A DNA stretch of 64,000 bases from NCBI RefSeq assembly GCF_002434265.1, contig NZ_DJJS01000008.1, positions 683,102 through 747,101 on the forward strand, read 5' to 3'. The notes beneath the pieces are model-generated. The model was given only the letters and a program-made list of their open reading frames with translations. It did not search any database and was not told the DNA's origin. The stretch comes from Pseudomonas sp. UBA6562 (GTDB lineage Bacteria; Pseudomonadota; Gammaproteobacteria; Pseudomonadales; Pseudomonadaceae). A program made the position numbers and the translations under genes. This document shows positions 8,379-16,946 of the stretch, piece by piece (the first letter of the stretch is position 1; every line of letters starts with the position of its first letter).

Positions 8379-8626
8379 GCAAAGACGTCCTGAAGTTCTT
8401 CCAAAGTAGGCAGGCGTTTGGGCACGACCTCGAGTTCGCAGCCCAAAGCGCTCAACGCTAAGCAGTAATAAGACATGGCAACCGTCAATTGCCCTTTTTC
8501 GATTTCAGCTACTTTCTGACGAGTAATGCCTAGCGTTCGGGCCAATTCAACCTTGCTCAACCCACGACGTTTACGCATGAGCGCGATGCTTCGTCCCAGA
8601 CGCTCAGCGATAAGCTCATGACTCAT
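8375..8626 (-). CDS. hipB: HipB-like antitoxin, XRE-family repressor (module 1)
   Basis: An 83-residue protein starts at ATG 8626 with AGGTG five bases upstream; an upstream ATG at 8644 lacks a comparable site. It has a Cro/C1 helix-turn-helix (SIALMRKRRGLSKVELARTLGITRQ, residues about 12-36 by eye) and a C-terminal tail that in HipB proteins contacts HipA. HipB binds HipA and represses the operon. The ATG lies inside a palindrome that is a candidate autoregulatory operator. Confidence 0.88.
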   Translation of the reverse strand: MSHELIAERLGRSIALMRKRRGLSKVELARTLGITRQKVAEIEKGQLTVAMSYYCLALSALGCELEVVPKRLPTLEELQDVFA

Positions 8627-8688
8627 GTTACACCTAGCTAACATCCCACTAATTAAGTAACGCTAGCATAACACAGTGATTTCTGTGT
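8625..8688 (-). promoter_or_regulatory. Candidate hipBA operator palindromes
   Basis: Three inverted repeats sit over the start and upstream of hipB. ATGTTA-N8-TAACAT spans 8625-8644 and covers the start codon. GTAACGCTAGCATAAC spans 8657-8672 and has a perfect GCTAGC core. ACACAG-N6-CTGTGT spans 8671-8688. The first two resemble each other (GTnAC....TAGC.TAAC) and are 30 bp apart, about three helical turns, as expected for cooperative repressor binding. HipB operators of E. coli are likewise spaced palindromes, though of different sequence. Confidence 0.5.
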
Positions 8689-8701
8689 ATTGGATCGCAT
8701 G

Positions 8702-9442
8702 TCAACTGTAGTCAAACGTAAACAACACCAACCCTTCCACCGGCTCGTAGAACATCAGGATGGTGTCCGCGCCCTGGGTGCGGTAATGCCAGCCCGGCAC
8801 GCTGGCGATGTGCAGGAAGCGCCGGCCGGCGGGGCTTAAGGGGTAGACGGCCGAGTCGCCGCTGTCGTCGTCGGCCTCGACGATGTGCATGGGAAACTCG
8901 ACGGTTTCGACCCAGTTGGCGCAGCCGTCCACGTCGCCGCCCAGTTGCATGACGAACTCCTGGGGTTCCGAGTCCGGCCATTCCAAACGCCGTAACGTGC
9001 CGCTGGCACGGAACGCCTGTACGGTGGCGGCATAAGACTGGTGCTGATCGGCGTAATGCTGCTCCAGCTCGGCCTTGAGTTCGGGCGACTGCGCGTGCTG
9101 CGGGCCGTTGTCGCGGTGCAGGAAGAAATAGCGCGGATCGCCGCACAGGCGATAGCGGCCCTCTTCCACCTTGAAGCCGATCCAGTTGGTCTTGAGCAGG
9201 TCGCCGTGGAAACCCTCCCATTCGGTGTGTTCACCGACCAGGCCCTCGTAGGGCTCCAGTGGGCTGAGCATGTGCAGCACGCCCGACCACTCCGGGTTCA
9301 GCGTGGCGATGTCCAGGCTGAACAAGGGGTGGAGGTGCTCGGCCAGATCGAGCTGGTCCGGTACGAATACGGCCTCGGCGCTGGGAAAGGGCGACATGCC
9401 GGTTGGGATGCGGGTGTAGTCCACGGATGTGTCCTGGGTCAT
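8702..9442 (-). CDS. Conserved-looking soluble protein of unknown function (246 aa)
   Basis: The start at ATG 9442 has AGGAG upstream. The product is acidic and rich in Trp, Tyr and His, with no signal peptide or membrane helix. Visible features are a Tyr/His/Asp segment (GDPRYFFLHRDNGPQ) near 100-115 and a C-terminal hydrophobic strand (TILMFYEPVEGLVLFTF) near 227-243. I do not recognise the family. It lies 75 bases upstream of hipBA on the same strand, without an obvious terminator between, so hipBA could receive some read-through. Confidence 0.65.
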   Translation of the reverse strand: MTQDTSVDYTRIPTGMSPFPSAEAVFVPDQLDLAEHLHPLFSLDIATLNPEWSGVLHMLSPLEPYEGLVGEHTEWEGFHGDLLKTNWIGFKVEEGRYRLCGDPRYFFLHRDNGPQHAQSPELKAELEQHYADQHQSYAATVQAFRASGTLRRLEWPDSEPQEFVMQLGGDVDGCANWVETVEFPMHIVEADDDSGDSAVYPLSPAGRRFLHIASVPGWHYRTQGADTILMFYEPVEGLVLFTFDYS

Positions 9443-9581
9443 CGAATCAACTCCTGTCTTGGATCATGGGGGCGCGAGCGGCCTCGAACGCGCTCGTTTC
9501 GACCGCAAGCATCGCCCTCTAGTGCACCGGGGCGTGTGTAGGCGGGGTGTAAGCCCTCTAACCCGCTTCCGCTGCCCGGTG

Positions 9582-10463
9582 TTATCGCCTTTGGCCAACT
9601 TCGTCTATGACGACCGGCCGCTGCCCCAACCGACTCATCCACACCGACGCCAGGATCACCCCGCCGCCCAGCAACAACCGCCCCAGCGGCGCGCTCTGGT
9701 TCCAGATCAGCAGGTTCAGCACCAGCCCCACCGGCACGTGCAGGTTGTTCATCACCGCCAGTGTGGCGCCGGGCACCAGGCAAGCGCCCTTGTTCCACCA
9801 GTACAGCCCCAACGCGGTAGGCACCAGGCCCAGGAACGCCAGCACCTGCCACTGCACTGCCGTGCTCGGCAGGTGCGCGGCGTTGCCGAACAGCAGAAAA
9901 CCGGGCAAGGCCACCAGCAAGGCGCCGAGGTAGAAATAGCCGAAGCGCCGGTAGTGCGGCAGGTCGCTGGGGTGGCGGGCCACCAGGTGGCGGTACAGCA
10001 CCTGGCCGGCGGCATAGGTGAAGTTGGCCAGTTGCAGCAACAGGAAGCCGATGAAGAAGTCGCCGCTGATGCTGTCGAAACGGATCACCGCGGCGCCCGC
10101 TACGGCCACGGCGGCGGCCAGCAGCGCCCAGGGGTTGAAGCGCCGGTTCAGGGCGTCTTCGATGAGCGTCACGTGCAATGGCGTGAGGATGGTGAACAGC
10201 AGCACCTCCGGCACGCTGAGCACACGAAAGCTCAGGTACAGGCACACATAGGTGATGCCGTACTGCAACGCGCCGATCAGCAGCAGCGAGCGCATGAAAC
10301 GCGGTTCGACCTGGCGCCAGCGGGTCAGTGGCAGGAACACCAGCGCCGCCAGCACCACACGGGCCAGCACGGCGAAGTAGCTGTCGACCTGGCCGGCCAG
10401 GTATTCGCCGATCAGGTTGAAGGAAAACGCCTGGATCAGCGCGACGACGATCAGATAGCCCAT
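9582..10463 (-). CDS. EamA/DMT-family inner-membrane transporter
   Basis: A 293-residue protein with about ten hydrophobic helices arranged as two EamA repeats (roughly 4-125 and 150-275), each ending in a helix with the typical P-L/G-x-x-L pattern. DMT proteins of this kind export amino acids, purines or other small metabolites, and a few import carboxylates. No neighbour specifies the substrate; the adjacent genes are an unknown soluble protein and azoreductase. Confidence 0.85.
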   Translation of the reverse strand: MGYLIVVALIQAFSFNLIGEYLAGQVDSYFAVLARVVLAALVFLPLTRWRQVEPRFMRSLLLIGALQYGITYVCLYLSFRVLSVPEVLLFTILTPLHVTLIEDALNRRFNPWALLAAAVAVAGAAVIRFDSISGDFFIGFLLLQLANFTYAAGQVLYRHLVARHPSDLPHYRRFGYFYLGALLVALPGFLLFGNAAHLPSTAVQWQVLAFLGLVPTALGLYWWNKGACLVPGATLAVMNNLHVPVGLVLNLLIWNQSAPLGRLLLGGGVILASVWMSRLGQRPVVIDEVGQRR

Positions 10464-10528
10464 GGTGGCCCCTCGGAATGCAAGGCGGCGACCTTAGCGG
10501 CTGGGCCGCGGCAGTTCAACACGCGCAT

Positions 10529-10555
10529 AAAAAAGCCCGACCATCACGGCCGGGC
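10529..10555 (-). terminator. Rho-independent terminator of azoR
   Basis: On the minus strand the sequence reads GCCCGGCC, loop GTGAT, GGTCGGGC and then six T residues. It lies 54 bases after the azoreductase stop, a canonical intrinsic terminator. Confidence 0.85.
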
Positions 10556-10608
10556 AGCTACACCCAAAGGAGCAAAAACGGGTGTCAGGTTTTGGGAATT
10601 CGCAAGGC

Positions 10609-11208
10609 TCAGGCCACGGCGGCCAGACGCGCCTTGGCGTCGCGCAGGCCCTTTTCGTGGAACTCACCGCTCATGTTCAAGCCTTCGGCATGCACGAAAT
10701 CGACGTCGTGGATGCCGATGAAGGCCAGCACCTGGCGCAGGTAGGGCTCCTGATGGTCGCTGGCCGCTCCGGCATGGATGCCGCCACGGGCCGTGAGTAC
10801 GATGGCGCGCTTGCCGGTCAGCAGGCCCTGGGGGCCGGTGGGCGTGTACTTGAAGGTGATGCCGGCACGCAGCACATGGTCGAGCCAGGCCTTCAGGGTG
10901 CTGGGAATGGTGAAGTTGTACATGGGCGCGGCCAGCACCAGCACGTCGGCGGCGAGCAATTCGTCGGTGAGGATGTTGGAGCGGGTCAGCGCTTCGATCT
11001 CGGCACCCGAGCGTTCGGCTTCGGGCTTGGTCCAGCCGCCGAGCAGATCGGCGTCCAAGTGCGGCACCGGCTTGGCGGCGAGGTCGCGCAGGGAGATCAC
11101 GTCGTCGGGGTGCGCGCTCTGCCACTGGCCGACGAACTCGCGGGTCAGCTGCCGCGAGGTGGAATCCTGCTGGCGGGCGCTGCTTTCGATGATCAGTACG
11201 TGGGCCAT
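10609..11208 (-). CDS. azoR: FMN-dependent NADH:quinone oxidoreductase/azoreductase
   Basis: This 199-residue flavodoxin-fold protein shows the FMN phosphate loop (SSARQQDSTSRQL, residues 9-21) and the diagnostic AzoR segment PMYNFTIPSTLKAWLDHV followed by G-x-T-F-K-Y-T. AzoR is a cytosolic homodimer that reduces quinones and azo compounds with NADH and FMN and protects against thiol stress. Pseudomonads usually carry several paralogues. It stands alone with its own terminator. Confidence 0.9.
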   Translation of the reverse strand: MAHVLIIESSARQQDSTSRQLTREFVGQWQSAHPDDVISLRDLAAKPVPHLDADLLGGWTKPEAERSGAEIEALTRSNILTDELLAADVLVLAAPMYNFTIPSTLKAWLDHVLRAGITFKYTPTGPQGLLTGKRAIVLTARGGIHAGAASDHQEPYLRQVLAFIGIHDVDFVHAEGLNMSGEFHEKGLRDAKARLAAVA

Positions 11209-11313
11209 GGGGCCTCCATCGGGAACGGGGTGCGTTGCAATGGAGGCGAGATTACTGATTGACCGATCGATAAAAAAGCGTAAAAAGTGGGTGCTATCTA
11301 TCTAATACTTCGC

Positions 11314-11628
11314 TTATTTGCGTGTGCAGTCGACCATGATGCGGAGCCGCAGCACTTCGCGGTGAAAGCGCATGGTCGCGTCCGCGCGCTGACCGGGCTC
11401 CACTGTCAGGCGGCGTACGCGGGGAGCTTCAGGCCCATTGCGGAAGGTCACCTTGCACGCTGCAGGCACCTGGCCGTAGTTGCTCAGGGTAATCGCACCG
11501 AGGTCGGGCGCGGGGTCGCTAGCGCTGGCATCGACCTTGACGCCATCGAGCCGCTTTTCCACCTCGATGGGATAGGCCACGGCGGCCAGCGGCAGGCAAC
11601 TCAGTAACACCAGACAATATCTATTCAT
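11314..11628 (-). CDS. Small secreted protein of unknown function
   Basis: The start at ATG 11628 has GAGGAG eight bases upstream and gives 104 residues. A clear Sec signal peptide (MNRYCLVLLSCLPLAAVAYP) ends around residue 18-19. The mature part (IEVEKRLDGVKVDAS, then L-S-N-Y-G and C-K-V-T-F-R-N-G-P) looks like a short beta-rich periplasmic domain with two cysteines that could form a disulfide. Relatives in pseudomonads carry an unsupported kinase label in some annotations; nothing kinase-like is visible here. It is divergent from the LysR gene, 47 bases away. Confidence 0.7.
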   Translation of the reverse strand: MNRYCLVLLSCLPLAAVAYPIEVEKRLDGVKVDASASDPAPDLGAITLSNYGQVPAACKVTFRNGPEAPRVRRLTVEPGQRADATMRFHREVLRLRIMVDCTRK

Positions 11629-11675
11629 TGGGCGCGCTCCTCGAAGCGCGCAGCTTAGGCCATCGGGAGATCGAG

Positions 11676-12599
11676 ATGAAAGCGCCACGCGTAACCCTGG
11701 ACCAGTGGCGGACCTTGCAGGCTGTGGTCGACCATGGCGGTTTCGCCCAGGCCGCCGACGCGTTGCACCGTTCGCAGTCGTCGGTGAGCTACACCGTGGC
11801 GCGCATGCAGGAGCAGCTCGGCGTGCCGCTGCTGCGCATCGACGGGCGCAAGGCCGTGCTGACCGAAGCCGGCAGCGTGTTGCTGCGGCGCTCGCGACAC
11901 TTGGTCAAACAGGCCAGCCAGCTCGAAGACCTCGCCCACCATATGGAACAGGGTTGGGAAGCCGAAGTGCGGGTGGTGGTCGACGCGGCCTACCCCAGTG
12001 CGCGCCTGGTGCGCGCGCTCAGCGCCTTCATGCCGCAGAGCCGCGGCTGCCGCGTGCGCTTGCGCGAAGAAGTGCTGTCGGGGGTCGAGGAAGTGCTGCA
12101 CGAAGGCATCGCCGACCTGGCCATCAGCAGCTACAGCATCGGCGGCTACCTGGGCAGCGAGTTGAGCGCGGTGGAGTTCGTCGCCGTTGCCCACCCCGAA
12201 CACAGCCTGCACCGCGCCGGTCGCGAGCTGACCTTCCAGGACCTGGAAAGCCAACTGCAAGTGGTGATCCGCGACTCGGGCCGCGCGCAGCCACGCGACG
12301 TGGGCTGGCTCGGCGCCGAACAGCGCTGGACGGTGGGCAGCCTGGGTACGGCGGCCACCTTCGTCGGCAGCGGCCTGGGCTTCGCCTGGCTGCCGCGGCA
12401 CATGATCGAGCGCGAACTGCGCGACGGCGTGCTCAAGCCGTTGCCGCTGGATCAGGGTGGGCGTCGGCACCCGTTGTTCTACCTGTACTCGAGCAAGGAA
12501 AAGAGCCTGGGGCCGGCCACGCAGATCCTCATCGAGCTGCTGCGCAACTTCGATACCGCGCCGCTGGATGTGCCGTTTGCGGCACCCGCGCAGGCTTGA
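11676..12599 (+). CDS. LysR-family transcriptional regulator
   Basis: This 307-residue LysR protein starts at ATG 11676 behind GGGAG. The helix-turn-helix spans about residues 7-60 (TLDQWRTLQAVVDHGGFAQA, then HRSQSSVSYTVARMQEQLG), followed by the effector domain. The start site shown is preferred over the in-frame ATG at 11628 because of the ribosome site and family alignment. It is divergent from the small secreted protein gene and could regulate it or azoR beyond. The effector is unknown. Confidence 0.85.
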   Translation: MKAPRVTLDQWRTLQAVVDHGGFAQAADALHRSQSSVSYTVARMQEQLGVPLLRIDGRKAVLTEAGSVLLRRSRHLVKQASQLEDLAHHMEQGWEAEVRVVVDAAYPSARLVRALSAFMPQSRGCRVRLREEVLSGVEEVLHEGIADLAISSYSIGGYLGSELSAVEFVAVAHPEHSLHRAGRELTFQDLESQLQVVIRDSGRAQPRDVGWLGAEQRWTVGSLGTAATFVGSGLGFAWLPRHMIERELRDGVLKPLPLDQGGRRHPLFYLYSSKEKSLGPATQILIELLRNFDTAPLDVPFAAPAQA

Positions 12600-12964
12600 G
12601 GCGGTATTCAGGTACAGAGCGAGGCAAGCCACCGTCCGTAGAAACCCTTCGCCGGGCTGCTGCTGTTCGCCTGAGCGGTCAAGGCCGCTCCGCAGCCCTA
12701 GACAGCGCGGCGTCGCACGCAAGCGGACAGGGTCACGCCCGCCGAGCCTGGTGGAACGCTTCATGCCAACTCAATGTCCGAACGCAGGTGGTCGTCGCCC
12801 AGCGTGGCGACACCTCGGGCGCCATAGGCCGCCCGATTCGGCGTCCCTGGCTGGCAGTCGTCGAAGAATCCCGGCAGGCTATGCCGCTGCGTTCACCCGA
12901 TTCCTGCCACCCTGCCCGCCTTGTTTTTAGACGGCGGCTTCTTCCTACAAGGACTTTCACGCCC
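12600..12964. other. Intergenic region before the cyclophilin gene
   Basis: These 365 bases have no convincing gene. The frames that cross it are Arg/Pro-rich and lack ribosome sites, typical of noncoding high-G+C DNA. Short inverted repeats such as GAGCGG-TCAAGG-CCGCTC near 12675-12692 could act as a weak terminator for the LysR gene. The cyclophilin promoter must lie in the right-hand part. Confidence 0.45.
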
Positions 12965-13522
12965 ATGCTGAAAAAACTACTGCTCGCCACCTGCTCCCTG
13001 GCCTTGGCCACCAGCGTCATGGCCTCCGACAAGACCCCGCACGTGCTGCTCGACACCAGCTTCGGCCCGGTCGAAATCGAGCTCAACGCCGAGAAGGCGC
13101 CGGTCAGCACCAAGAACTTCCTCAGCTACGTCGACAAGGGGTTCTACAACAACACCATCTTCCACCGCGTGATTCCGGGCTTCATGGTCCAGGGCGGCGG
13201 CTTCACCGAGCAGATGGTGCAGAAGGAAACCGCCGACCCGATCCGCAACGAAGCCGGCAACGGCCTGATGAACACCCGCGGCACGCTGTCGATGGCACGT
13301 ACCTCCAACCCGAACTCGGCCACCAGCCAGTTCTTCATCAACGTGGCCGACAACGACTTCCTCAACCCAGGGCGTGACAGTGGCTACGCGGTGTTCGGCA
13401 AGGTGACCAAGGGCATGGACGTGGTCGACCAGATCGTCAAGTCGCCCACCACCGTGAAGAAAGGCATGCGCGACGTACCGGCCGATCCGGTGTTCATCAA
13501 ATCGGCCAAACGCATCGACTGA
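12965..13522 (+). CDS. ppiA: Periplasmic peptidyl-prolyl cis-trans isomerase (cyclophilin type)
   Basis: A 185-residue protein with a signal peptide (cleavage near VMA-S, residue 20) and a complete cyclophilin domain. Key residues are visible in FHRVIPGFMVQGG (catalytic Arg and Phe), in the SMARTSNPNSATSQFFIN stretch and in YAVFGKVTKGMDVVD. PpiA-type enzymes speed proline isomerisation during folding of exported proteins. The length and signal match E. coli PpiA. The ABC exporter gene begins 62 bases downstream. Confidence 0.92.
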   Translation: MLKKLLLATCSLALATSVMASDKTPHVLLDTSFGPVEIELNAEKAPVSTKNFLSYVDKGFYNNTIFHRVIPGFMVQGGGFTEQMVQKETADPIRNEAGNGLMNTRGTLSMARTSNPNSATSQFFINVADNDFLNPGRDSGYAVFGKVTKGMDVVDQIVKSPTTVKKGMRDVPADPVFIKSAKRID

Positions 13523-13584
13523 CCGCTGGCTGCACAGGGACGTGCACCGCACCGCGGACGCAATGATCAGGAGTGTTGTAACCC

Positions 13585-15417
13585 ATGTTGTACCGCCGTT
13601 TCGAACGCCTCATCGATATCTTCCGCGCAGCCCCGAGCGAGGCGCCGCCCAGCCGGGTGCTGCCGTTCTACCTCTACTACATGCGCCAGGTCTGGCCGTG
13701 CTTTCTCGCCCTGCTGGTGGTCGGCCTGGTCGCCTCGCTGATCGAAGTGGCGATGTTCAGCTTCCTCAGCCGCATCATCGACCTGGCCCAGGGCGCGCCC
13801 AACGTCAACTTCTTCAGCGAGCACAGCGGCGAGCTGATCTGGATGCTGGTGGTGGTGCTGATCCTGCGGCCGGTATTCTTCGGCCTGCACGACCTGCTGG
13901 TGCATCAGACCATCAACCCAGGCATGACCAGCTTGATCCGTTGGCAGAACCACACCTACGTGCTGCGCCAGAGCCTGAGCTTCTTCCAGAACGACTTCGC
14001 CGGGCGCATCGCCCAGCGCATCCTGCAGACCGGCAACTCGCTGCGCGACTCGGCGGTGCAGGCAGTGGACGCGCTGTGGCATGTGCTGATCTACGCCATC
14101 ACGTCGCTGGTGCTGTTCGCCGAGGCCGATTGGCGGCTGATGCTGCCGCTGTTGGCGTGGATCTTCGGCTACATCGCGGCGTTGTGCTATTTCGTGCCGC
14201 GGGTCAAATCGCGCTCGGTGGTCTCTTCCGAGGCCCGCTCCAAACTGATGGGGCGCATCGTCGACGGCTACACCAACATCACCACGCTCAAGCTGTTCGC
14301 CCACACCGACCACGAGCAGCAGTACGCCCGCGAAGCGATCCGCGAGCAGACCGAAAAGACCCAGCTCGCCTCGCGGGTGGTCACCAGCATGGACGTGGCC
14401 ATCACCAGCCTCAATGGCCTGCTGGTGGTCGGTACCACGGGCCTGGCGCTGTGGCTGTGGGCGCACTCGCTGATCAGCGTGGGTGCCATCGCACTGGCTA
14501 CGGGCCTGGTGATCCGTATCGTCAACATGTCGGGCTGGATCATGTGGGTGGTCAACGGCATCTTCGAGAACATCGGCATCGTTCAGGACGGCCTGCAGAC
14601 CATCGCCCAGCCCGTGACCGTACGCGACAAGCCCGATGCGCCGACGCTGCAGGTCAGCCGTGGCGCGGTGCACTTCCACCAGGTGGACTTCCACTATGGC
14701 GAGGCGCGCAACGTCATCCAGGGGCTGGAGCTGAACATCCGCCCCGGCGAGAAGATCGGCCTGATCGGCCCGTCCGGCGCGGGCAAGTCGACGTTGGTCA
14801 ACCTGCTGCTGCGCCTGTACGACATCCACGGTGGGCAGATTCTGATCGATGGGCAAGACATCGCCGAAGTCGACCAGGACAGCCTGCGCGCGCAGATCGG
14901 CATGATCACCCAGGACACCTCGCTGCTGCACCGCTCGATCCGCGAGAACCTGCTGTACGGCCGGCCCGATGCCAGCGAGGCGCAGATGCGCGAAGCGGTG
15001 CACCAGGCGCGCGCCGACGAGTTCATCCCGCTGCTGTCCGATGCCGAGGGCCGCACCGGTTACGACGCGCATGTCGGCGAGCGCGGCGTGAAGCTCTCCG
15101 GCGGCCAGCGCCAACGCATCGCCATCGCCCGTGTGCTGCTCAAGAACGCGCCGATCCTGATCATGGACGAGGCCACTTCGGCGTTGGACTCGGAGGTGGA
15201 AGCGGCGATCCAGGAAAGCCTGGAGACCTTGATGCAAGGCAAGACCGTGATCGCCATCGCCCACCGCCTGTCGACCATCGCCCGCATGGACCGGTTGGTG
15301 GTGCTGGAACAGGGGCGTATCAAGGAGATCGGCAGCCATGCCGAGCTGTTGGCGCAGAAAGGGTTGTATGCGCGGTTGTGGCAGCACCAGACGGGGGGGT
15401 TCGTCGGCGTCGATTGA
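13585..15417 (+). CDS. ABC exporter, fused permease and ATPase (MsbA/multidrug type)
   Basis: A 610-residue half-transporter. The N-terminal six-helix exporter domain occupies about residues 30-345. The nucleotide-binding domain carries Walker A GPSGAGKST near 394-402, the signature LSGGQRQR near 504-511 and Walker B ILIMDEA near 527-533, followed by the H-loop in AIAHRLST. All catalytic residues are present, so it is probably an active homodimer exporting a lipid, drug or peptide. No nearby biosynthetic gene points to the substrate. Confidence 0.88.
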   Translation: MLYRRFERLIDIFRAAPSEAPPSRVLPFYLYYMRQVWPCFLALLVVGLVASLIEVAMFSFLSRIIDLAQGAPNVNFFSEHSGELIWMLVVVLILRPVFFGLHDLLVHQTINPGMTSLIRWQNHTYVLRQSLSFFQNDFAGRIAQRILQTGNSLRDSAVQAVDALWHVLIYAITSLVLFAEADWRLMLPLLAWIFGYIAALCYFVPRVKSRSVVSSEARSKLMGRIVDGYTNITTLKLFAHTDHEQQYAREAIREQTEKTQLASRVVTSMDVAITSLNGLLVVGTTGLALWLWAHSLISVGAIALATGLVIRIVNMSGWIMWVVNGIFENIGIVQDGLQTIAQPVTVRDKPDAPTLQVSRGAVHFHQVDFHYGEARNVIQGLELNIRPGEKIGLIGPSGAGKSTLVNLLLRLYDIHGGQILIDGQDIAEVDQDSLRAQIGMITQDTSLLHRSIRENLLYGRPDASEAQMREAVHQARADEFIPLLSDAEGRTGYDAHVGERGVKLSGGQRQRIAIARVLLKNAPILIMDEATSALDSEVEAAIQESLETLMQGKTVIAIAHRLSTIARMDRLVVLEQGRIKEIGSHAELLAQKGLYARLWQHQTGGFVGVD

Positions 15418-15580
15418 CGGGTCTGGACGGGACGGCGCGCGCTACTGCGCACTGGATGGGGCCGGCGCAGCCGGCCTCTTTCAGGCAACGCGGTCCTCTG
15501 ATAGGCCGCACTAGCCGAGTCAGACCCGCCATACAAGCCATCGCGGCCGTTCGGAGCGCCGAACCGGCCGCTGCTGGCAG

Positions 15581-16708
15581 CTACTCAGCCCGATAAGGCA
15601 ACAGCGTTCGGGCCTCTACGGCATAGGCCTGGACGCCAGCCCGCTCTTCCATCAGGAAATCCTCCACCGCCTGGCGCAAGCCCGGATGCCGCAGGTAATG
15701 CCATGACCGAGTGATGACCGGTTCGAAACCGCGGATCAGCTTGTGCTCACCCTGGGCTCCGGCGTCGAAGCGGCCCAGGCCCTGTTCGATGGCCAGCTCC
15801 ATACCCTGGTAGAAACAGGTTTCGAAGTGCAGCCGGTCGAATTCGTCCAGGCATCCCCAATAACGTCCGTAGAAGGTCTCACTGCCCACCAGGCTCAAGG
15901 CCATGGCCACATCGCGGCTGCCTTGCCGGGCGATCACCACCTGGATGGCCTCGGGCATGCGCTCGCCGATCAGGCTGAAGAACGCGCGGGTCAGGTACGG
16001 CGCGCGGCCGCGCACGGCGTAGGTGTTGGCGTAGCAGCGGTAGATGAAGTCCCACTGCGTCTGGCTCAACTGCGTCCCGGTGAAGCGCTCGAAGGCGATG
16101 CCCTGCCCGGCCACCTGCTCGCGCTCCTTGCGCATCTGCTTGCGCTTGCGTGAGGTCAGGGTGTCGAGAAAGTCCTGGAAGTCGCGGTAGCCCCGGTTGC
16201 GCCAGTGGAACTGGCAGCCCAGGCGCTCCTGCCAATCGGCCTGCCCTGCCAACATGCCATCGAACGCCGGATCGGTGAAGTTGATGTGCGCGCCCGACAA
16301 CTGCCCTTTGTTCAGGTACTCCGGCAGCGCCTGCAACAACATTTGCCCATCCGCCGCGTTGCGGGTCAGCAGGCGCGGGCCGCTGACCGGGCTGAAGGGC
16401 ACGGCGCCGAGCAGTTTGGGGTAGTACGGGATGCCTGCCCGTTCGCAGGCTTCGGCCCAGCCATGGTCGAACACGTACTCGCCGAACGAATGCCATTTGC
16501 GGTAGGCCGGCAGCAGCGCGCAGACCTCACCCTCGCGCTCCAGCACCAAATGCTCGGCCGCCCAACCGGTTTGCCGGCAGACGCTGGCGCTGTCTTCCAG
16601 GGCGCTCAGAAAGGCGTGGCGCAAGAACGGTTGGTCGTTCGGGACGAAGGCGTCCCAGGTGCTCGCGGGCAGGTCGTGCAGGTGGGCAAGGCTGTGCAGG
16701 CTGATCAC
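15581..16708 (-). CDS. FemAB-like N-acyltransferase (COG3146/PF04339 type)
   Basis: This 375-residue protein has the double-GNAT layout of the peptidogalycan/FemAB-like family. The first half carries the H-A-F-L-S-A-L-E-D-S segment near residue 30-40 and the second half carries T-S-R-K-R-K-Q-M-R-K-E-R near 185 and Y-G-R-Y-W-G-C near 285. The family is widespread in proteobacteria and is thought to transfer acyl or aminoacyl groups, but no substrate is firmly known. It is monocistronic, convergent with the ABC exporter gene. Confidence 0.8.
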   Translation of the reverse strand: MISLHSLAHLHDLPASTWDAFVPNDQPFLRHAFLSALEDSASVCRQTGWAAEHLVLEREGEVCALLPAYRKWHSFGEYVFDHGWAEACERAGIPYYPKLLGAVPFSPVSGPRLLTRNAADGQMLLQALPEYLNKGQLSGAHINFTDPAFDGMLAGQADWQERLGCQFHWRNRGYRDFQDFLDTLTSRKRKQMRKEREQVAGQGIAFERFTGTQLSQTQWDFIYRCYANTYAVRGRAPYLTRAFFSLIGERMPEAIQVVIARQGSRDVAMALSLVGSETFYGRYWGCLDEFDRLHFETCFYQGMELAIEQGLGRFDAGAQGEHKLIRGFEPVITRSWHYLRHPGLRQAVEDFLMEERAGVQAYAVEARTLLPYRAE

Positions 16709-16946
16709 GGCATCTACTCAAGCAGGAGGTCGATGCAGTATCCAGTAACAACCCTCCCCGACTCAAACCCTCATGCCTTAACCACACCGCCATCAATCGG
16801 ACACGATTCTGTCACGACCCCCCGCAATACTTGCGCCTGTTTTCCGGAACCCGAGAAACCTGTCTAGCCAGGGCCTTTCCGGAAACTTGCCAACTTTGCC
16901 GGGGCAGGCATCCGCGCCTCCCCACACTTTCCAACGGGAGAACTGT

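Noticed and set aside
13567..15387. 606-codon minus-strand frame over the ABC exporter
   Set aside because: The plus-strand exporter has every ABC motif; the minus frame is low-complexity and unrelated to any family.
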